DNA from: JACPNO01 sp963825405
Lineage (GTDB): Bacteria; Acidobacteriota; Terriglobia; Bryobacterales; Bryobacteraceae
NCBI GenBank assembly: GCA_963825405.1
Contig: CAWGTB010000003.1
Location: forward strand, 620,001-684,000
Length of the DNA: 64,000 nt
Direction of reading: 5' to 3'
A program made the translations under genes and the position numbers. The notes under the pieces were generated by a model, which searched no databases, was not told where the DNA came from, and saw only the letters and a list, made by a program, of their open reading frames with translations. Positions 17,510 through 26,236 of the stretch are shown piece after piece. Each line of letters opens with the position of its first letter. Position 1 is the stretch's first letter.

Positions 17510-18199
17510 ATGCCGGAAGTGAACGAAGCAGCGTTGTTGACTCGGCGTCCAAGACCGCAGTTTCTTGGCAAGTTTCGAGGCACGGTAATTAACAATATCG
17601 ATCCGCTTCAGCAGGGCCGGTTGCAGGCGACAGTGCCGGACGTCTTAGGCAACGAGGTCTCGAGCTGGGCATTGCCCTGCGCGCCGTACGCGGGGAGCCA
17701 GGTCGGTTGGTACGCGATTCCGCCGGTTGGAGCCAATGTCTGGATGGAATTCGAGGCTGGCGATTCCTCACGTCCCATATGGACCGGTGGGTGGTGGGGT
17801 CCGGCGGAATTGCCCGCGGATAATTCGGGCGCGGCGGGGATGCCAGACTTGAAAATCTTACGGACGACCGCCGGATTGATGCTGGCGCTCGATGACAGCC
17901 ACAGCAGGCTCACTCTGTCCGATGCCGATGGCCGCAATCAGATCGGGATCGATCTGCGCCAGGGCGTCGTCACATTGAAAGCATCGGCTCGTGTCGTCAT
18001 CGACGGGCCGCTGATCCAAGAGGGAAGCTCGTCGAGCGCGCACCCGGCAGTGCTAGGAGATCAGCTACTGGCTTATCTCAACGAGCTTGTCATGATGTTC
18101 AACGTTCACGTTCACCCGGGACAATCGCCGACACCGCCGGCCCCGCCGATGGCGCCGCCAACCCCCGGAGTGCTCTCGGCGAAGATCCGGTTGGAGTAA
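17510..18199 (+). CDS. Orphan phage baseplate V / gp5 OB-fold-like protein
   Basis: This 229-aa protein starts 9 bp after the ClC frame ends. FLGKFRGTVINNIDPLQQGRLQATVPDV is the typical OB-fold start of phage baseplate assembly protein V and VgrG gp5 domains. It continues with CAPYAGSQVGWYAIPPVGANVWMEFEAGD and PIWTGGWW. A beta-helix-like middle follows, then a Pro-rich tail (HVHPGQSPTPPAPPMAPP). Such proteins form the spike hub of contractile tails and injection systems. No tail, sheath or tube gene lies nearby. It may belong to a dispersed injection system or be a remnant. Codons read smoothly and there is no frameshift. Confidence 0.72.
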   Translation: MPEVNEAALLTRRPRPQFLGKFRGTVINNIDPLQQGRLQATVPDVLGNEVSSWALPCAPYAGSQVGWYAIPPVGANVWMEFEAGDSSRPIWTGGWWGPAELPADNSGAAGMPDLKILRTTAGLMLALDDSHSRLTLSDADGRNQIGIDLRQGVVTLKASARVVIDGPLIQEGSSSSAHPAVLGDQLLAYLNELVMMFNVHVHPGQSPTPPAPPMAPPTPGVLSAKIRLE

Positions 18200-18330
18200 T
18201 CGCCGTCGATTCCGCGATTTCTTGGCCCCTTTTGAGTCCGATTCGCGCTTAACAAATAGGTGGGTGTCAGGATAGCGTTTACACAGATCGGGCGCCACCG
18301 GTCTCTTCAGTCATAACTTGAGGTCATCAA

Positions 18331-21300
18331 ATGTACAGGTTTTCGTCTTCTTTTTTGGTGTTTAGCGCCCTGGGGTTCATTGTTTTCAACACCGCTAACG
18401 CGCAAACCACCGCCGTCGCTCCTCGAATAAAAGAGGCGGCCGACGACACACGACTGGTCACGTTGAAGAGAAATACGCATCCTCTGGCTCAGCCTCAGTA
18501 TGACCGCGGCGCGGCGCCTGCCAATCTGCCCATGGAGCGCATGCAGTTAGTGCTTACTCGGGACGCTCGGCAGCAGTCCGCTCTGAAGGCGCTGATCGAC
18601 GCGCAGCATGATAACTCGTCATCGAGTTTCCATCAATGGCTTACGCCCGAGCAGTTCGGACAGCAGTTCGGCGCCGCGGATCAGGATGTCCAGGCGGTGG
18701 CTACCTGGCTCCAGTCGCACGGGTTTCGCGTGAACCACGTCGCCAAAGGGCGAACCGTCATTGAGTTCTCTGGTACGGCAGGCCAAGTGCGCAGCGCTTT
18801 CCACACCGAGATCCGTAAATTTGTCGTCAACGGCGAAGAGCACTGGGCCAATTCAGTCGATCCGCAAATTCCCGCGGCCCTGCGCCCGGTGGTTGCCGGC
18901 GTCGCCAAGTTGCATAACTTCCGCACGAAGTCCATGGCGAAAGTGTCGGGCAAGTGGCCGACCGTTTCCACCAGCCACGGCGTCCGCCCGCAATACAACG
19001 AGGACGACGGATCGCACGGGCTGACTCCGGCCGACTACGCCACCATCTACAACATCAATCCCCTGTACAAGGCCGGGATCAATGGATCGGGTGTCACCAT
19101 TGGAGTTATTGGAGTTGGGCCCATCATCGTCCAGGACATCGTGGATTTTCGGCGCGTTTTTGGTTTGCCCAAGAATCCGCCGCAGGTCATCGTGAACGGC
19201 ACCACGCCGGATTATTGGTCGTACATCGATGCCCGACGTAGAAGGAACGCTGGATGTCACCTGGGCCGGCGCCGTCGCGCCCAAAGCCACCGTTAAGTTC
19301 ATCACTTCCGAATACACCGATTCCACCGATGGTTTGGATCTCTCCGAAGAGTATGCCGTCGACAACAATGTGGCGGATATTTTGACCGAGAGTTTCGGGC
19401 TCTGCGAGGCTGATATCTCCGATGCCAATCAGCAACTTCTGGATGCGCTGCGCGAGCAGGCCGCCGCACAGGGCATCACCTGGATGGTGAGTTCCGGAGA
19501 CTCGGGGCCCTATACCTGCTTTCGCGACGGTGATACATCGATCGGGCCGGTTTCCGTCAACGGTTTCGCTTCATCTCCCTACGTCGTCGCCGTCGGCGGA
19601 ACGGGGTTCAGCACTTCCGCCAACACCTCGGCTTATTGGTCGGCGGCGAACACGGCCACGACGCTGGCTTCGGCCCTTTCCTACGTGCCCGAAACCGCCT
19701 GGAACGATAGCTGCGATGCCGCCAAATGCGGCAAGGATAACGTGATCGTCGCCGCAGGCGGCGGTGGATCCAGCTCGCTATTTGCCAGGCCCTCCTGGCA
19801 GTCCGGCGTGGCGGGAATACCGGCGGGGAATACGCGTGACGTGCCGGATGTATCGATGGCTGCTTCGGGGCTCAACACTCCGTACCTGATCTGCTATTTC
19901 GAATCGTGCAGCTTTCCTCCGATCGATTCATCCAGTTTCGTCCCGATCGGTGGAACTTCCGTCTCGTCTCCCGCCTTTGCCGGCGTTATGGCGTTGGTCA
20001 ACCAGAAAATGAAATCGCGGCAGGGGCAAGCGAACTATGTCCTCTATCGCCTGGCGGCCTCGCAACAAAATTCCCAATGCGACGGTTCCAACACCAAGAC
20101 TTTGCCCGCCAGCAGCTGCATCTTTAACGACATCACTGCCGGCAATATCGCGGTTCCCGACGAGCCAAAATACGGAAAACCGGGCGCGCTCTATCAGGCG
20201 GGCGCAGGCTATGACCTGGCCACTGGACTGGGCTCGGTGAATGTGGCCAACCTGGTCAATCACTGGAATACCGTGGCTTTCAACGCCACCCAAACCAGCC
20301 TGGCCATCAATCCCACCACACTCAAACATGGCGATCCAGCCAGCCTCCAGATTGCCGTAACGCCACGCAGCGGAACGGGAACTCCCACCGGAGACGTGGC
20401 GCTCACCACCACTTCCGCGGGTGCAGGCCCCGGAGCTTTCCCACTGGCCAATGGCTCGGCCGTAGGCTCTACCGCCGTGCTCCCCGGCGGCTCCTACACG
20501 GTTACCGCGCACTATCCCGGCGACGCTGTCTTTGCGCCTAGCGATTCCACGCCGGTGGTGGTTACTGTCGCTCCGGAGGCCAGCATCACCAGCGCAGCCG
20601 CACTCGCCACGTTCTACACAGCGAATGCGTTCTACACCGGCGGGACATATGGCAACGATGCACTCACGCTCAGCGCGCGCGTGGCCGGCCGGTCCCACCA
20701 GGGCTCACCCAGCGGTGGAGTTGCCTTCACTGACAATGGCCTCCCAATTGGAGGGCCCAGTTCGCTCAACTCGGAGGGTCAGGCGCTCAGCCAGGACACC
20801 TATATTGTTCTGCCTGTAGGCCGGCATTCGATCGCTGCCACCTATTACGGCGATTCGAGTTTCGCGCCCAGCCTCTCGCCTCCCTCGGTGATCACCATCG
20901 CTAAAGCCCCGACAACGATTTCGGTCCAGCCCAGTGTCAGTTCGACGCAAGCCACCAAGACCACCATTCTCACGGCCACCATCGAAATCGGCCCCGCCTA
21001 CTATGGCGATTATCCGACCGGTACCGTAGCCTTCTCGCTGGGCGGCAAGCCGTTGGGAGGCCTGGTCAGAGTGTTCCCTAACTACGATGTGTACACCCGG
21101 AACGTGATCGGAGTAGCGGTCCTCACCACATCCGCGCTGCCCCCAGGAGTCAACAGCATCACCGCCTCTTATGGCGGCGATCAAAATTACATGGGAGCGG
21201 TTTCGCAAGCGGCGGCGGTCACTGTCGGTACCGAGGCGCCCGCTTGTGCCGTCAGCAATTTTACGGCGGACCCGAATCCGATCAGTGTGTTTGATCCTCC

Positions 21301-22066
21301 CAACCTCACGACACTTAATGTCACCGCTGACTGCCGTGTGGACATTCGTATAGGCGGCCCTAACGGGATTCCGTTTGGTTCGACCAGAGGCAATCTCACC
21401 GCGACCACCGGTCCCTGGGTCACGGATGGCATGACGTTTTATCTCCAGCTACACGACAACAGCACGGCGGCTGGAACGCTGCAGAAGTTGACGGTAGGCG
21501 TGGAGCCCGGAACCGCTCCGTGCGTGGTTTACAGCTTCGCCGCCAGCCCCAGTCCCATCATCGCGCCCTCGTTGACCGGCGCCACCACGATCACTGCTGT
21601 AGCTTCATGCGAGATCGATATACGCGCCGGCAATCCGAATGGCACGCTCCTCAAATCGGGCAAATACGTGGTTGCCGCCCCGACAGGGGACACCGTAACC
21701 AATGGAGCGGAATTCTTTCTGCAGCAGAAGGGGGACACCACCGCGCAAGGCACGCTGGCAACACTTACCGTGCCTGTGCTGGCGACGGAGCCGCTTTGCG
21801 TGGTGACCAGTTTTTCCGCCACTCCGGACCCGGTTTCTTCGCCAAACGGGGTTGCGGTCACGACGATCAACGCCGATGCCGCCTGCCAATACGATGTTCG
21901 TATCCTCAGCCCGAGCGGACCCGTATTTTTCACCGGCGCAGGCCAAGCCTCGCAGGCCACCGGTCCGTGGGTAACTAACGGCATGCCTTTTTACTTGCAG
22001 CTCCACGGCGACGCCACGGCGCAGGGAACGTTGGGAACGCTGGCGATTACGGTGCAGGCACAGTAG
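18331..22066 (+). CDS. Secreted S53 (sedolisin/kumamolisin) peptidase with Ig-like and triple-repeat tail, one frameshift
   Basis: A signal peptide (to NTANAQ) is followed by a pro-kumamolisin propeptide (LTRDARQQSALKALI, FHQWLTPEQFGQQFG, FRVNHVAKGRTVIEFSG). The catalytic domain has Glu/Asp in DVEGTLDVTWAG, oxyanion Asp in VSSGDSGPYT, Ser in GGTSVSSPAFAG, and a calcium-site ending YDLATGLGSVN. Two Ig-like BIG3-type domains and three about-95-aa repeats (from about 21240 to the end) follow. The frame breaks near 19228 just before the catalytic Glu (one extra base). Sedolisins are acid-active serine-carboxyl proteases that mature by self-cleavage. The total of about 1,245 aa is long for the family because of the tail. 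Confidence 0.88.
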
Positions 22067-22166
22067 AACAGACCAACCGAAACAAGGGGACGAAGCGGAT
22101 TTGTCGGGAACGGGCCGACGCCCAGCCGGAAAGCCAGCGGGCGTCCGCCCCATTTGAAACAGGAAG

Positions 22167-22325
22167 CTATTTCTTGCGGCGACTTCTGAGTATCAACAGC
22201 CCGCCTGAAAGAAGCGCCAAGGCACTGGCTCCTGAACTGGCATCGATCTCTGGAACTGGAGCAACCTGGGCGCTTGCGATCATCGCCATGGCTGCCAGGA
22301 GCAACATCATCCCTGCGATTTTCAT
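22167..22325 (-). CDS. 52-aa VPEID-CTERM mini-protein (exosortase-type sorting signal)
   Basis: From ATG 22325 (strong GAGGAGG site) the peptide is a short signal sequence (MKIAGMMLLLAAMAMIASAQ) directly followed by VAPVPEIDASSGASALALL, a hydrophobic segment and the basic end RSRRKK. VPEID, a membrane helix and a basic tail form the PEP-CTERM-like sorting signal recognised by exosortase/archaeosortase systems. After removal of both ends almost no mature protein remains. It could be a decoy, signal or anchor peptide. A sigma-54-like promoter at 22416-22431 fits the RpoN control proposed for PEP-CTERM genes. No exosortase gene is in the window. Confidence 0.8.
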   Translation of the reverse strand: MKIAGMMLLLAAMAMIASAQVAPVPEIDASSGASALALLSGGLLILRSRRKK

Positions 22326-22415
22326 TTACCGCCTCCTCGTAGTGGTGCAACGGCCTGTTTCTAACCCGCTCCCGAAGGCCGGTTTCAGTACATCGCAAGC
22401 GGGAGTGCAGTTAAA

Positions 22416-22431
22416 TGCAATCCAATGGCCA
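22416..22431 (-). promoter_or_regulatory. Sigma-54-like promoter for the VPEID-CTERM gene
   Basis: Read on the minus strand, TGGCCATTGGATTGCA has GG (22430-22429), 10 bases, then GC (22418-22417), the -24/-12 spacing of RpoN promoters. TGGC and TTGCA match the consensus. Transcription would start near 22405, leaving an 80-nt leader. The 265-bp region 22326-22590 holds no other gene that I can see. Confidence 0.5.
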
Positions 22432-22590
22432 TTTAAGGAGAGGCCAAATCCCATTCGTAAGGCATAAATCAGTGTGAGCGAGTGCCTACGATTTCAGAAC
22501 TCTCATGGGGGAAAGTTCGATTTTTTGGGAAAAGAGGAGACTGAAGAGCCAAGCCTAAGGCCCAACCGATCGAAAAAGGCTTTAAAATAT

Positions 22591-22666
22591 TGGAGCCACC
22601 CGCCGGGATCGAACCGGCGACCTGCTGATTACGAATCAGCCGCTCTACCAACTGAGCTAGGGTGGC
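22591..22666 (-). tRNA. tRNA-Thr (anticodon CGT)
   Basis: Read on the minus strand from 22666, GCCACCC pairs with GGGTGGC. The D arm is GCTCAGTTGGTAGAGC. The anticodon stem GCTGA/TCAGC encloses TTCGTAA (anticodon CGT, codon ACG). The T arm has GGTTCGATCC and CCA is encoded at 22593-22591. All four arms are intact, 76 nt. Confidence 0.96.
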
Positions 22667-22727
22667 TTGTTCTTCCTTTTATAGCACGCGTTGCGGCTCG
22701 CATCACCAGCCGTACAGACCTAACTCG

Positions 22728-23543
22728 CTAGTTGGGGACCAGTCGCTCCGCTTCGGCTATCCGAGTCAGCGTGTTGGGCAGGAACTGTCCCCCGGAAGCA
22801 TAACCGATCAGTGTTGTTTTGTCCGCCGACAATTTGCCATGAAACTGCGATCCTTTGCCATATCCTTCAATCAAGAAAACGACCATCGGATCGGGCTGAC
22901 CCACAACGGTGAACTCCAAACCCCAGGTTGCGTGGGTCGCGGTCTCATAGTCGGCGGTCGCTATTTGCTTGCCATCGATTCCGGTCGCGATGTGGAGCAC
23001 GGCAGTAGCGATGGCCTTCTTCGCCCATCTATCGCCGGCCGCCGTCACCCAGTTTCCGTCAGCGGTTGATAAATCCTGATGCAAACGGTGAAGGCGAACA
23101 GGCAATAGCTCCGTACCTCTCGAAAGCTTGCCAATTAGAGTTGCACCAGCGTTCTGATACGTAGCCTCGAACTCGAGCGACGCCGGCTTGACTGGTTCTA
23201 CGGTGGGTCTCCAACCGGGCAAACAAGTGCCGCTAAGCTCTTTTCCGGTGAGCGTCAGGTGAACCAGATTACAGTAACCGCCATGAAGCGGTTGTGACGA
23301 TATAGGCCAAGTTTGGCCGATTTGGCCGGAGATCTCCGTAACCGTAAAGGTCCCATCTGGCGCCTTTCCATCGGTCTTGATCATGAGGTAGAGTCGAAGG
23401 TTCGCGTCTTCTCCCGAACCGTCGGTCATGACGCCTTCCCAAACTCCACTCCGGGATTGCGGGTCGGGCAGGGTCGCCGCAGTGCTTGCATTAACAAGAA
23501 AAACCGCACTTGCAGCAATCAAAACGAAGCGCACGCGAACCAT
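22728..23543 (-). CDS. Secreted hypothetical protein
   Basis: This 271-aa protein starts at ATG 23543, chosen because it gives a signal peptide (MVRVRFVLIAASAVFLVNASTAA). The mature part has two beta-rich segments of lipocalin-like pattern: SGVWEGVMTDGSGEDANLRLYL with ELSGTCLPGWRP, and a second with WGLEFTVVGQPDPMVVFLIEGYGKGSQFHGKLS. I recognise no family. The pattern resembles secreted beta-barrel domains that report added-domain effects rather than catalysis. It is on the same strand as the adjacent tRNA and its base composition is slightly less GC-rich than its neighbours, which could mean transfer. Confidence 0.65.
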   Translation of the reverse strand: MVRVRFVLIAASAVFLVNASTAATLPDPQSRSGVWEGVMTDGSGEDANLRLYLMIKTDGKAPDGTFTVTEISGQIGQTWPISSQPLHGGYCNLVHLTLTGKELSGTCLPGWRPTVEPVKPASLEFEATYQNAGATLIGKLSRGTELLPVRLHRLHQDLSTADGNWVTAAGDRWAKKAIATAVLHIATGIDGKQIATADYETATHATWGLEFTVVGQPDPMVVFLIEGYGKGSQFHGKLSADKTTLIGYASGGQFLPNTLTRIAEAERLVPN

Positions 23544-23779
23544 TCTATTTGCAACTGACGTCAACCGCACAGAATCCGGATACAGGCATTCGACAAGGCC
23601 GCTGCGAACGGCCCCGGGAACGCTATCTGTTAGGGCCGGGCCACTATCCGCTCGGATAGCCATGCTCGTTCTGCGGGCAAGGCTGCCAAACTTACTCCGA
23701 TTTTCCAGTGCGCACCGATCTCCCTACGGCGCAATGGTTTCGCGATGTTCAGCGCTTCAGCGGGACACCACAGCGACGA

Positions 23780-23796
23780 TTGGTGTTCCGATTGCC
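23780..23796 (+). promoter_or_regulatory. Possible sigma-54-like promoter before the micropeptide pair
   Basis: TTGGTGTTCCGATTGCC has GG (23782-23783), 10 bases, then GC (23794-23795). The TTGG and TTGC cores fit but the middle of the -24 box does not. A start near 23807 leaves about 16 nt before ATG 23824, including its AGGAG site. A chance match is possible. The 280-bp stretch 23544-23823 shows nothing else I can name. Confidence 0.3.
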
Positions 23797-23823
23797 TTTG
23801 AAACACTGCAAAGGAGAAAGGCA

Positions 23824-23925
23824 ATGAAAATCAAGACGAGCGTGAAAGTCGGGGCAGGTAAAGTGACCTTCAACCCGTTCTCAATAACTAGGAAGATTGA
23901 CGTAGCTTCGCCGATTTTCTTCTAA
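23824..23925 (+). CDS. 33-aa micropeptide 1 (MKIKTSVK type)
   Basis: A strong ribosome-binding site (AAGGAGAAAGG) stands 5-6 bases before this ATG. The peptide begins MKIKTSVKVGAGKVTF and ends IDVASPIFF. A second peptide 22 bp downstream begins MKIKTSVKAGAE, so the first ten residues are shared while the ends differ. A conserved start with a variable tail, in tandem, is the usual form of precursor peptides that are modified and cut, or of small signalling peptides. I see no modifying enzyme next to it. Both share codon choice in the conserved part, consistent with duplication. Confidence 0.55.
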   Translation: MKIKTSVKVGAGKVTFNPFSITRKIDVASPIFF

Positions 23926-23947
23926 AACGCAACAGACCAAAGGAACC

Positions 23948-24028
23948 ATGCGGATGAAAATCAAAACCAGTGTAAAGGCGGGCGCCGAACCGACGAAACA
24001 CCCGGCCGACGTCAAGGTTCCCGGATAG
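23948..24028 (+). CDS. 26-aa micropeptide 2 (MKIKTSVK type)
   Basis: Starts at ATG 23948 (MRMKIKTSVKAGAE) or ATG 23954 (MKIKTSVK...), preceded by AAAGGAACC, and stops with TAG at 24028. It repeats the first ten residues of the upstream peptide nearly exactly and then diverges (PTKHPADVKVPG). It is basic and has no membrane segment or Cys. The two reading frames are separated by 22 bp and are probably translated from one mRNA. The stop codon abuts the stop of a convergent 39-aa gene. Confidence 0.5.
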   Translation: MRMKIKTSVKAGAEPTKHPADVKVPG

Positions 24029-24148
24029 CTACAAAACATTGATGCCGGACAACCGCAGCATCCATATCACCAGCCAAATCGCGATGGCCGCCACCACCAC
24101 GTAGCGAATCCATTGCCCTACGGTCTTGGGCTCGGTGCGGTTCTCCAT
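24029..24148 (-). CDS. 39-aa single-span membrane peptide
   Basis: From ATG 24148 (AGAGGA site just upstream) the peptide reads MENRTEPKTVGQWIRY, then a strongly hydrophobic helix VVVAAIAIWLVIWML, then RLSGINVL. The N-terminus should be cytoplasmic and the helix spans the membrane once. I recognise no family. It ends at the base next to the end of the convergent micropeptide, and its start lies 37 bp from the divergent hydrolase start. Size, ribosome-binding site and a clean helix favour a real gene. Confidence 0.55.
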   Translation of the reverse strand: MENRTEPKTVGQWIRYVVVAAIAIWLVIWMLRLSGINVL

Positions 24149-24185
24149 TCCTCTGTTATACCGCCTGCGATACAATCGCAATGCT

Positions 24186-24920
24186 ATGAAACTTGCTGCC
24201 GCATTCTTGCTCGTTGCCGCCGTGTGGGCCGCGCCCAGCCGGCCGGTTCAGGAATTCTCCACCAAAGCCGGAACCGTTCGCATCACGCCCATCCAGCACG
24301 CCACGTTCATGATCGAGGCGGGCGGGAAAGTCATCCACATCGATCCCTGGAGTTCCGGCAACTATGACGGGCTGCCCGCGGCCGATCTCATCCTGATCAC
24401 CGACATTCATGGCGATCACATGGATCCGAAAGCCGTGGCGAAAGTGCAGAAGGCCGGCACCGTGATTCTGGCTCCTGAAGCCGTAGCCAAGACGGTCACT
24501 ACCGCCACCGTTATCCGCAACGGCGAAAGCAAAACCATCGGCGCGTGGACTATCGAGGCGGTGCCAATGTACAACATCAAGCACGGTCCCGAGCCGGGAA
24601 AACTGTTTCACGATAAAGGCCGGGGCAACGGCTATGTCCTGACTTATGGCGGGAAGCGGTTTTATATTTCCGGCGACACTGAAGGCATTCCCGAGATGCG
24701 CGCGCTGAAAAATATCGACGTGGCTTTCGTGTGCATGAACCTGCCATACACGATGACGGTCGAGGAAGCAGCGGACGCAGTGAAGGCGTTCCACCCTAAA
24801 GTGGTTTATCCGTACCACTACCGGGGTACACAAGGCATGTCGGACACCAAGGCGTTCGCGCAGGCGCTGGCCGGCACAGGAATCGATGTACGTCTGGTCG
24901 ATTGGTATTACGGCGGATAG
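24186..24920 (+). CDS. Secreted metallo-beta-lactamase-fold hydrolase (UlaG-like)
   Basis: This 244-aa protein starts at ATG 24186, giving a signal peptide (MKLAAAFLLVAAVWA). The metal site follows the UlaG/YtnP pattern: QHATFMIEAGGKVIHIDPW, TDIHGDHMD (HxHxDH-like; the first His is replaced by Asp-Ile-His), YISGDTEGIPEM and YPYHYRGTQGMSD. It should bind one or two zinc or manganese ions and hydrolyse an ester or lactone; the substrate cannot be read. The 3' end overlaps the convergent ftsB-like gene by 13 bp. Confidence 0.82.
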   Translation: MKLAAAFLLVAAVWAAPSRPVQEFSTKAGTVRITPIQHATFMIEAGGKVIHIDPWSSGNYDGLPAADLILITDIHGDHMDPKAVAKVQKAGTVILAPEAVAKTVTTATVIRNGESKTIGAWTIEAVPMYNIKHGPEPGKLFHDKGRGNGYVLTYGGKRFYISGDTEGIPEMRALKNIDVAFVCMNLPYTMTVEEAADAVKAFHPKVVYPYHYRGTQGMSDTKAFAQALAGTGIDVRLVDWYYGG

Positions 24921-25193
24921 ATGTAGACTTTTTCGCCCTTGCGGACCAGCTTATCCTGCTTGCGGATTTCCAGTTCCTGCTCGGTGGGGTCGTCGCGCAG
25001 GCGTTCGATGCGTTGTTTATGCTGTTCGATCTCACGCGCCAGTGTCGGCGTTGCGCTTTTCCAGTTCCTGGATTTCCTTGTTTTTCTGGATGAGCGCGGG
25101 CACGCCTTTCGGTCCGCCTAACGTGAGAGCTGCAAAAACTGCCGCTGCAACCAGCGCCGCTACGTAACTGAGTTTTGCCGCAGACAACGTCAT
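24908..25193 (-). CDS. FtsB/DivIC-like septum formation initiator, one frameshift
   Basis: A short cytoplasmic start (MTLSAAKLS), one membrane helix (VAALVAAAVFAALTLGG), then a coiled coil (IQKNKEIQELEKRNADT, then LAREIEQHKQRIERLRDD) and DPTEQELEIRKQDKLVRKGEKVYIYPP. This is the layout and ending of FtsB, the bitopic cell-division protein that links FtsQ and FtsL. The frame breaks near 25037 (one extra base) in the middle of the coiled coil; without it the protein would be about 95 aa, normal for the family. The last 13 bp overlap the convergent hydrolase gene. Confidence 0.78.
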
Positions 25194-25257
25194 CCTGAAG
25201 GTGCCCGAAGAATAAATAGTAACATCGGAATGTGATTTTGAATCGCGAAAATTGCAT

Positions 25258-25578
25258 ATGACCGACAAGATTGTTGTGTTCAGCACGGCGTCTTCGGCGG
25301 AAGAAGCTGAGAAGATTGCGCGCGTGCTGGTGGAGGAACGTCTGGCCGCCTGCGTCAACATCCTGCCCGGAGCTCGCAGCGTGTACCGCTGGAAAGGGGC
25401 GATCGAAAGCTCGGAGGAGTGGGTGCTGCTCATCAAGTCATCGCGCGAGCGTTTCGACCGGCTATGCGCGCGCCTGGAAAAAATCCATTCCTACGAAGTG
25501 CCGGAGGTGGTGGCGCTGGCGGTGGTCGATGGCTCCAGCAACTACCTGAACTGGCTGGAGGCCGAGCTCAGTGAATAG
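25258..25578 (+). CDS. cutA: Divalent-cation tolerance protein CutA
   Basis: This 106-aa protein has the CutA signature: VVFSTASSAEEAEKIARVLVEERLAACVNILPGARSVYRWKGAIESSEEW, then LLIKS and HSYEVPEVVAL. CutA forms stable cytoplasmic trimers and is linked to copper and other metal tolerance, although the true role is uncertain. ATG 25258 is preferred; a TTG at 25252 adds two residues. The end overlaps the start of the HAD gene by 8 bp, so the two are co-translated. It diverges from the ftsB-like gene across 64 bp. Confidence 0.93.
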   Translation: MTDKIVVFSTASSAEEAEKIARVLVEERLAACVNILPGARSVYRWKGAIESSEEWVLLIKSSRERFDRLCARLEKIHSYEVPEVVALAVVDGSSNYLNWLEAELSE

Positions 25579-26227
25579 CCGCGCGCCCGTACAGGCGCTC
25601 ATTTTCGACATGGACGGCGTCATCATCCATTCCAACCCGGTGCATCGCGAGGCCTGGGTGCAATACAACCGCCGGTTCGGGATTGAGACGGATGACGCCA
25701 TGCTGCAACGCATGTTGGGACGGCGCAACGACGAGATCATCCGCGATTTTTTTGGCGGCAACGTCGCGGTGGCGGAGGTTGCGGCGCATGGCGCGGCGAA
25801 AGAGGCGCTGTACCGCGAGATCATCGGGTCGCGCGTAAACGAAGCGCTGGTGCCGGGCGTGCGGGAATTTCTGGCGCGCCATCAGGATGTGCCGGTTGGT
25901 CTGGCGACCAACGCGGAGCCGGCAAATGTCGAGTTCCTTTTCGAGCGCGCCGGTCTGCGGCCATTTTTTCGTGTTGTGGTGGACGGGCACCAGGTGGCGA
26001 ATCCGAAACCGCACCCGGATGTCTACCTGAAAGCCGCCGAGCTGTTGGGCGTTCCCGCTGAAAATTGCGTTGTATTTGAGGATTCGCATTCGGGCATTCA
26101 GGCAGCGCGCGCCGCGGGCATGCGAGTGGTCGGCCTACGTACTACGCATGATGAGCTTCCGGGAGTGGACCTCGAGATCGACGATTTTCGCAGTGCGGCA
26201 TTGGAGCCGTGGCTGGCGGGGCGCTAG
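25571..26227 (+). CDS. HAD-family phosphatase / beta-phosphoglucomutase-like
   Basis: The GTG start at 25571 overlaps cutA. This 218-aa protein has HAD motif I (IFDMDGVI, nucleophile Asp), a helical cap with GRRNDEIIRDFF, motif II Thr/Ser in GLATNAE, Lys of motif III in VANPKPHPDVYL and motif IV in VFEDSHSGIQAARAAGMRVVG. The DMDGVI-HSNPVHREAW start is typical of the beta-phosphoglucomutase/sugar phosphatase subgroup. It acts on a small phosphorylated metabolite in the cytoplasm; the substrate cannot be specified. Confidence 0.88.
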   Translation: MNSRAPVQALIFDMDGVIIHSNPVHREAWVQYNRRFGIETDDAMLQRMLGRRNDEIIRDFFGGNVAVAEVAAHGAAKEALYREIIGSRVNEALVPGVREFLARHQDVPVGLATNAEPANVEFLFERAGLRPFFRVVVDGHQVANPKPHPDVYLKAAELLGVPAENCVVFEDSHSGIQAARAAGMRVVGLRTTHDELPGVDLEIDDFRSAALEPWLAGR

Positions 26228-26236
26228 CATAAACAG

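Noticed and set aside
17510..18199. Prophage remnant
   Set aside because: No integrase, capsid, tail or att repeats nearby; only a single gpV-like gene.
22591..22666. tRNA-Thr as an integration site of a genomic island
   Set aside because: No integrase and no repeat of the tRNA 3' end found nearby by eye, although the small genes upstream are unusual.
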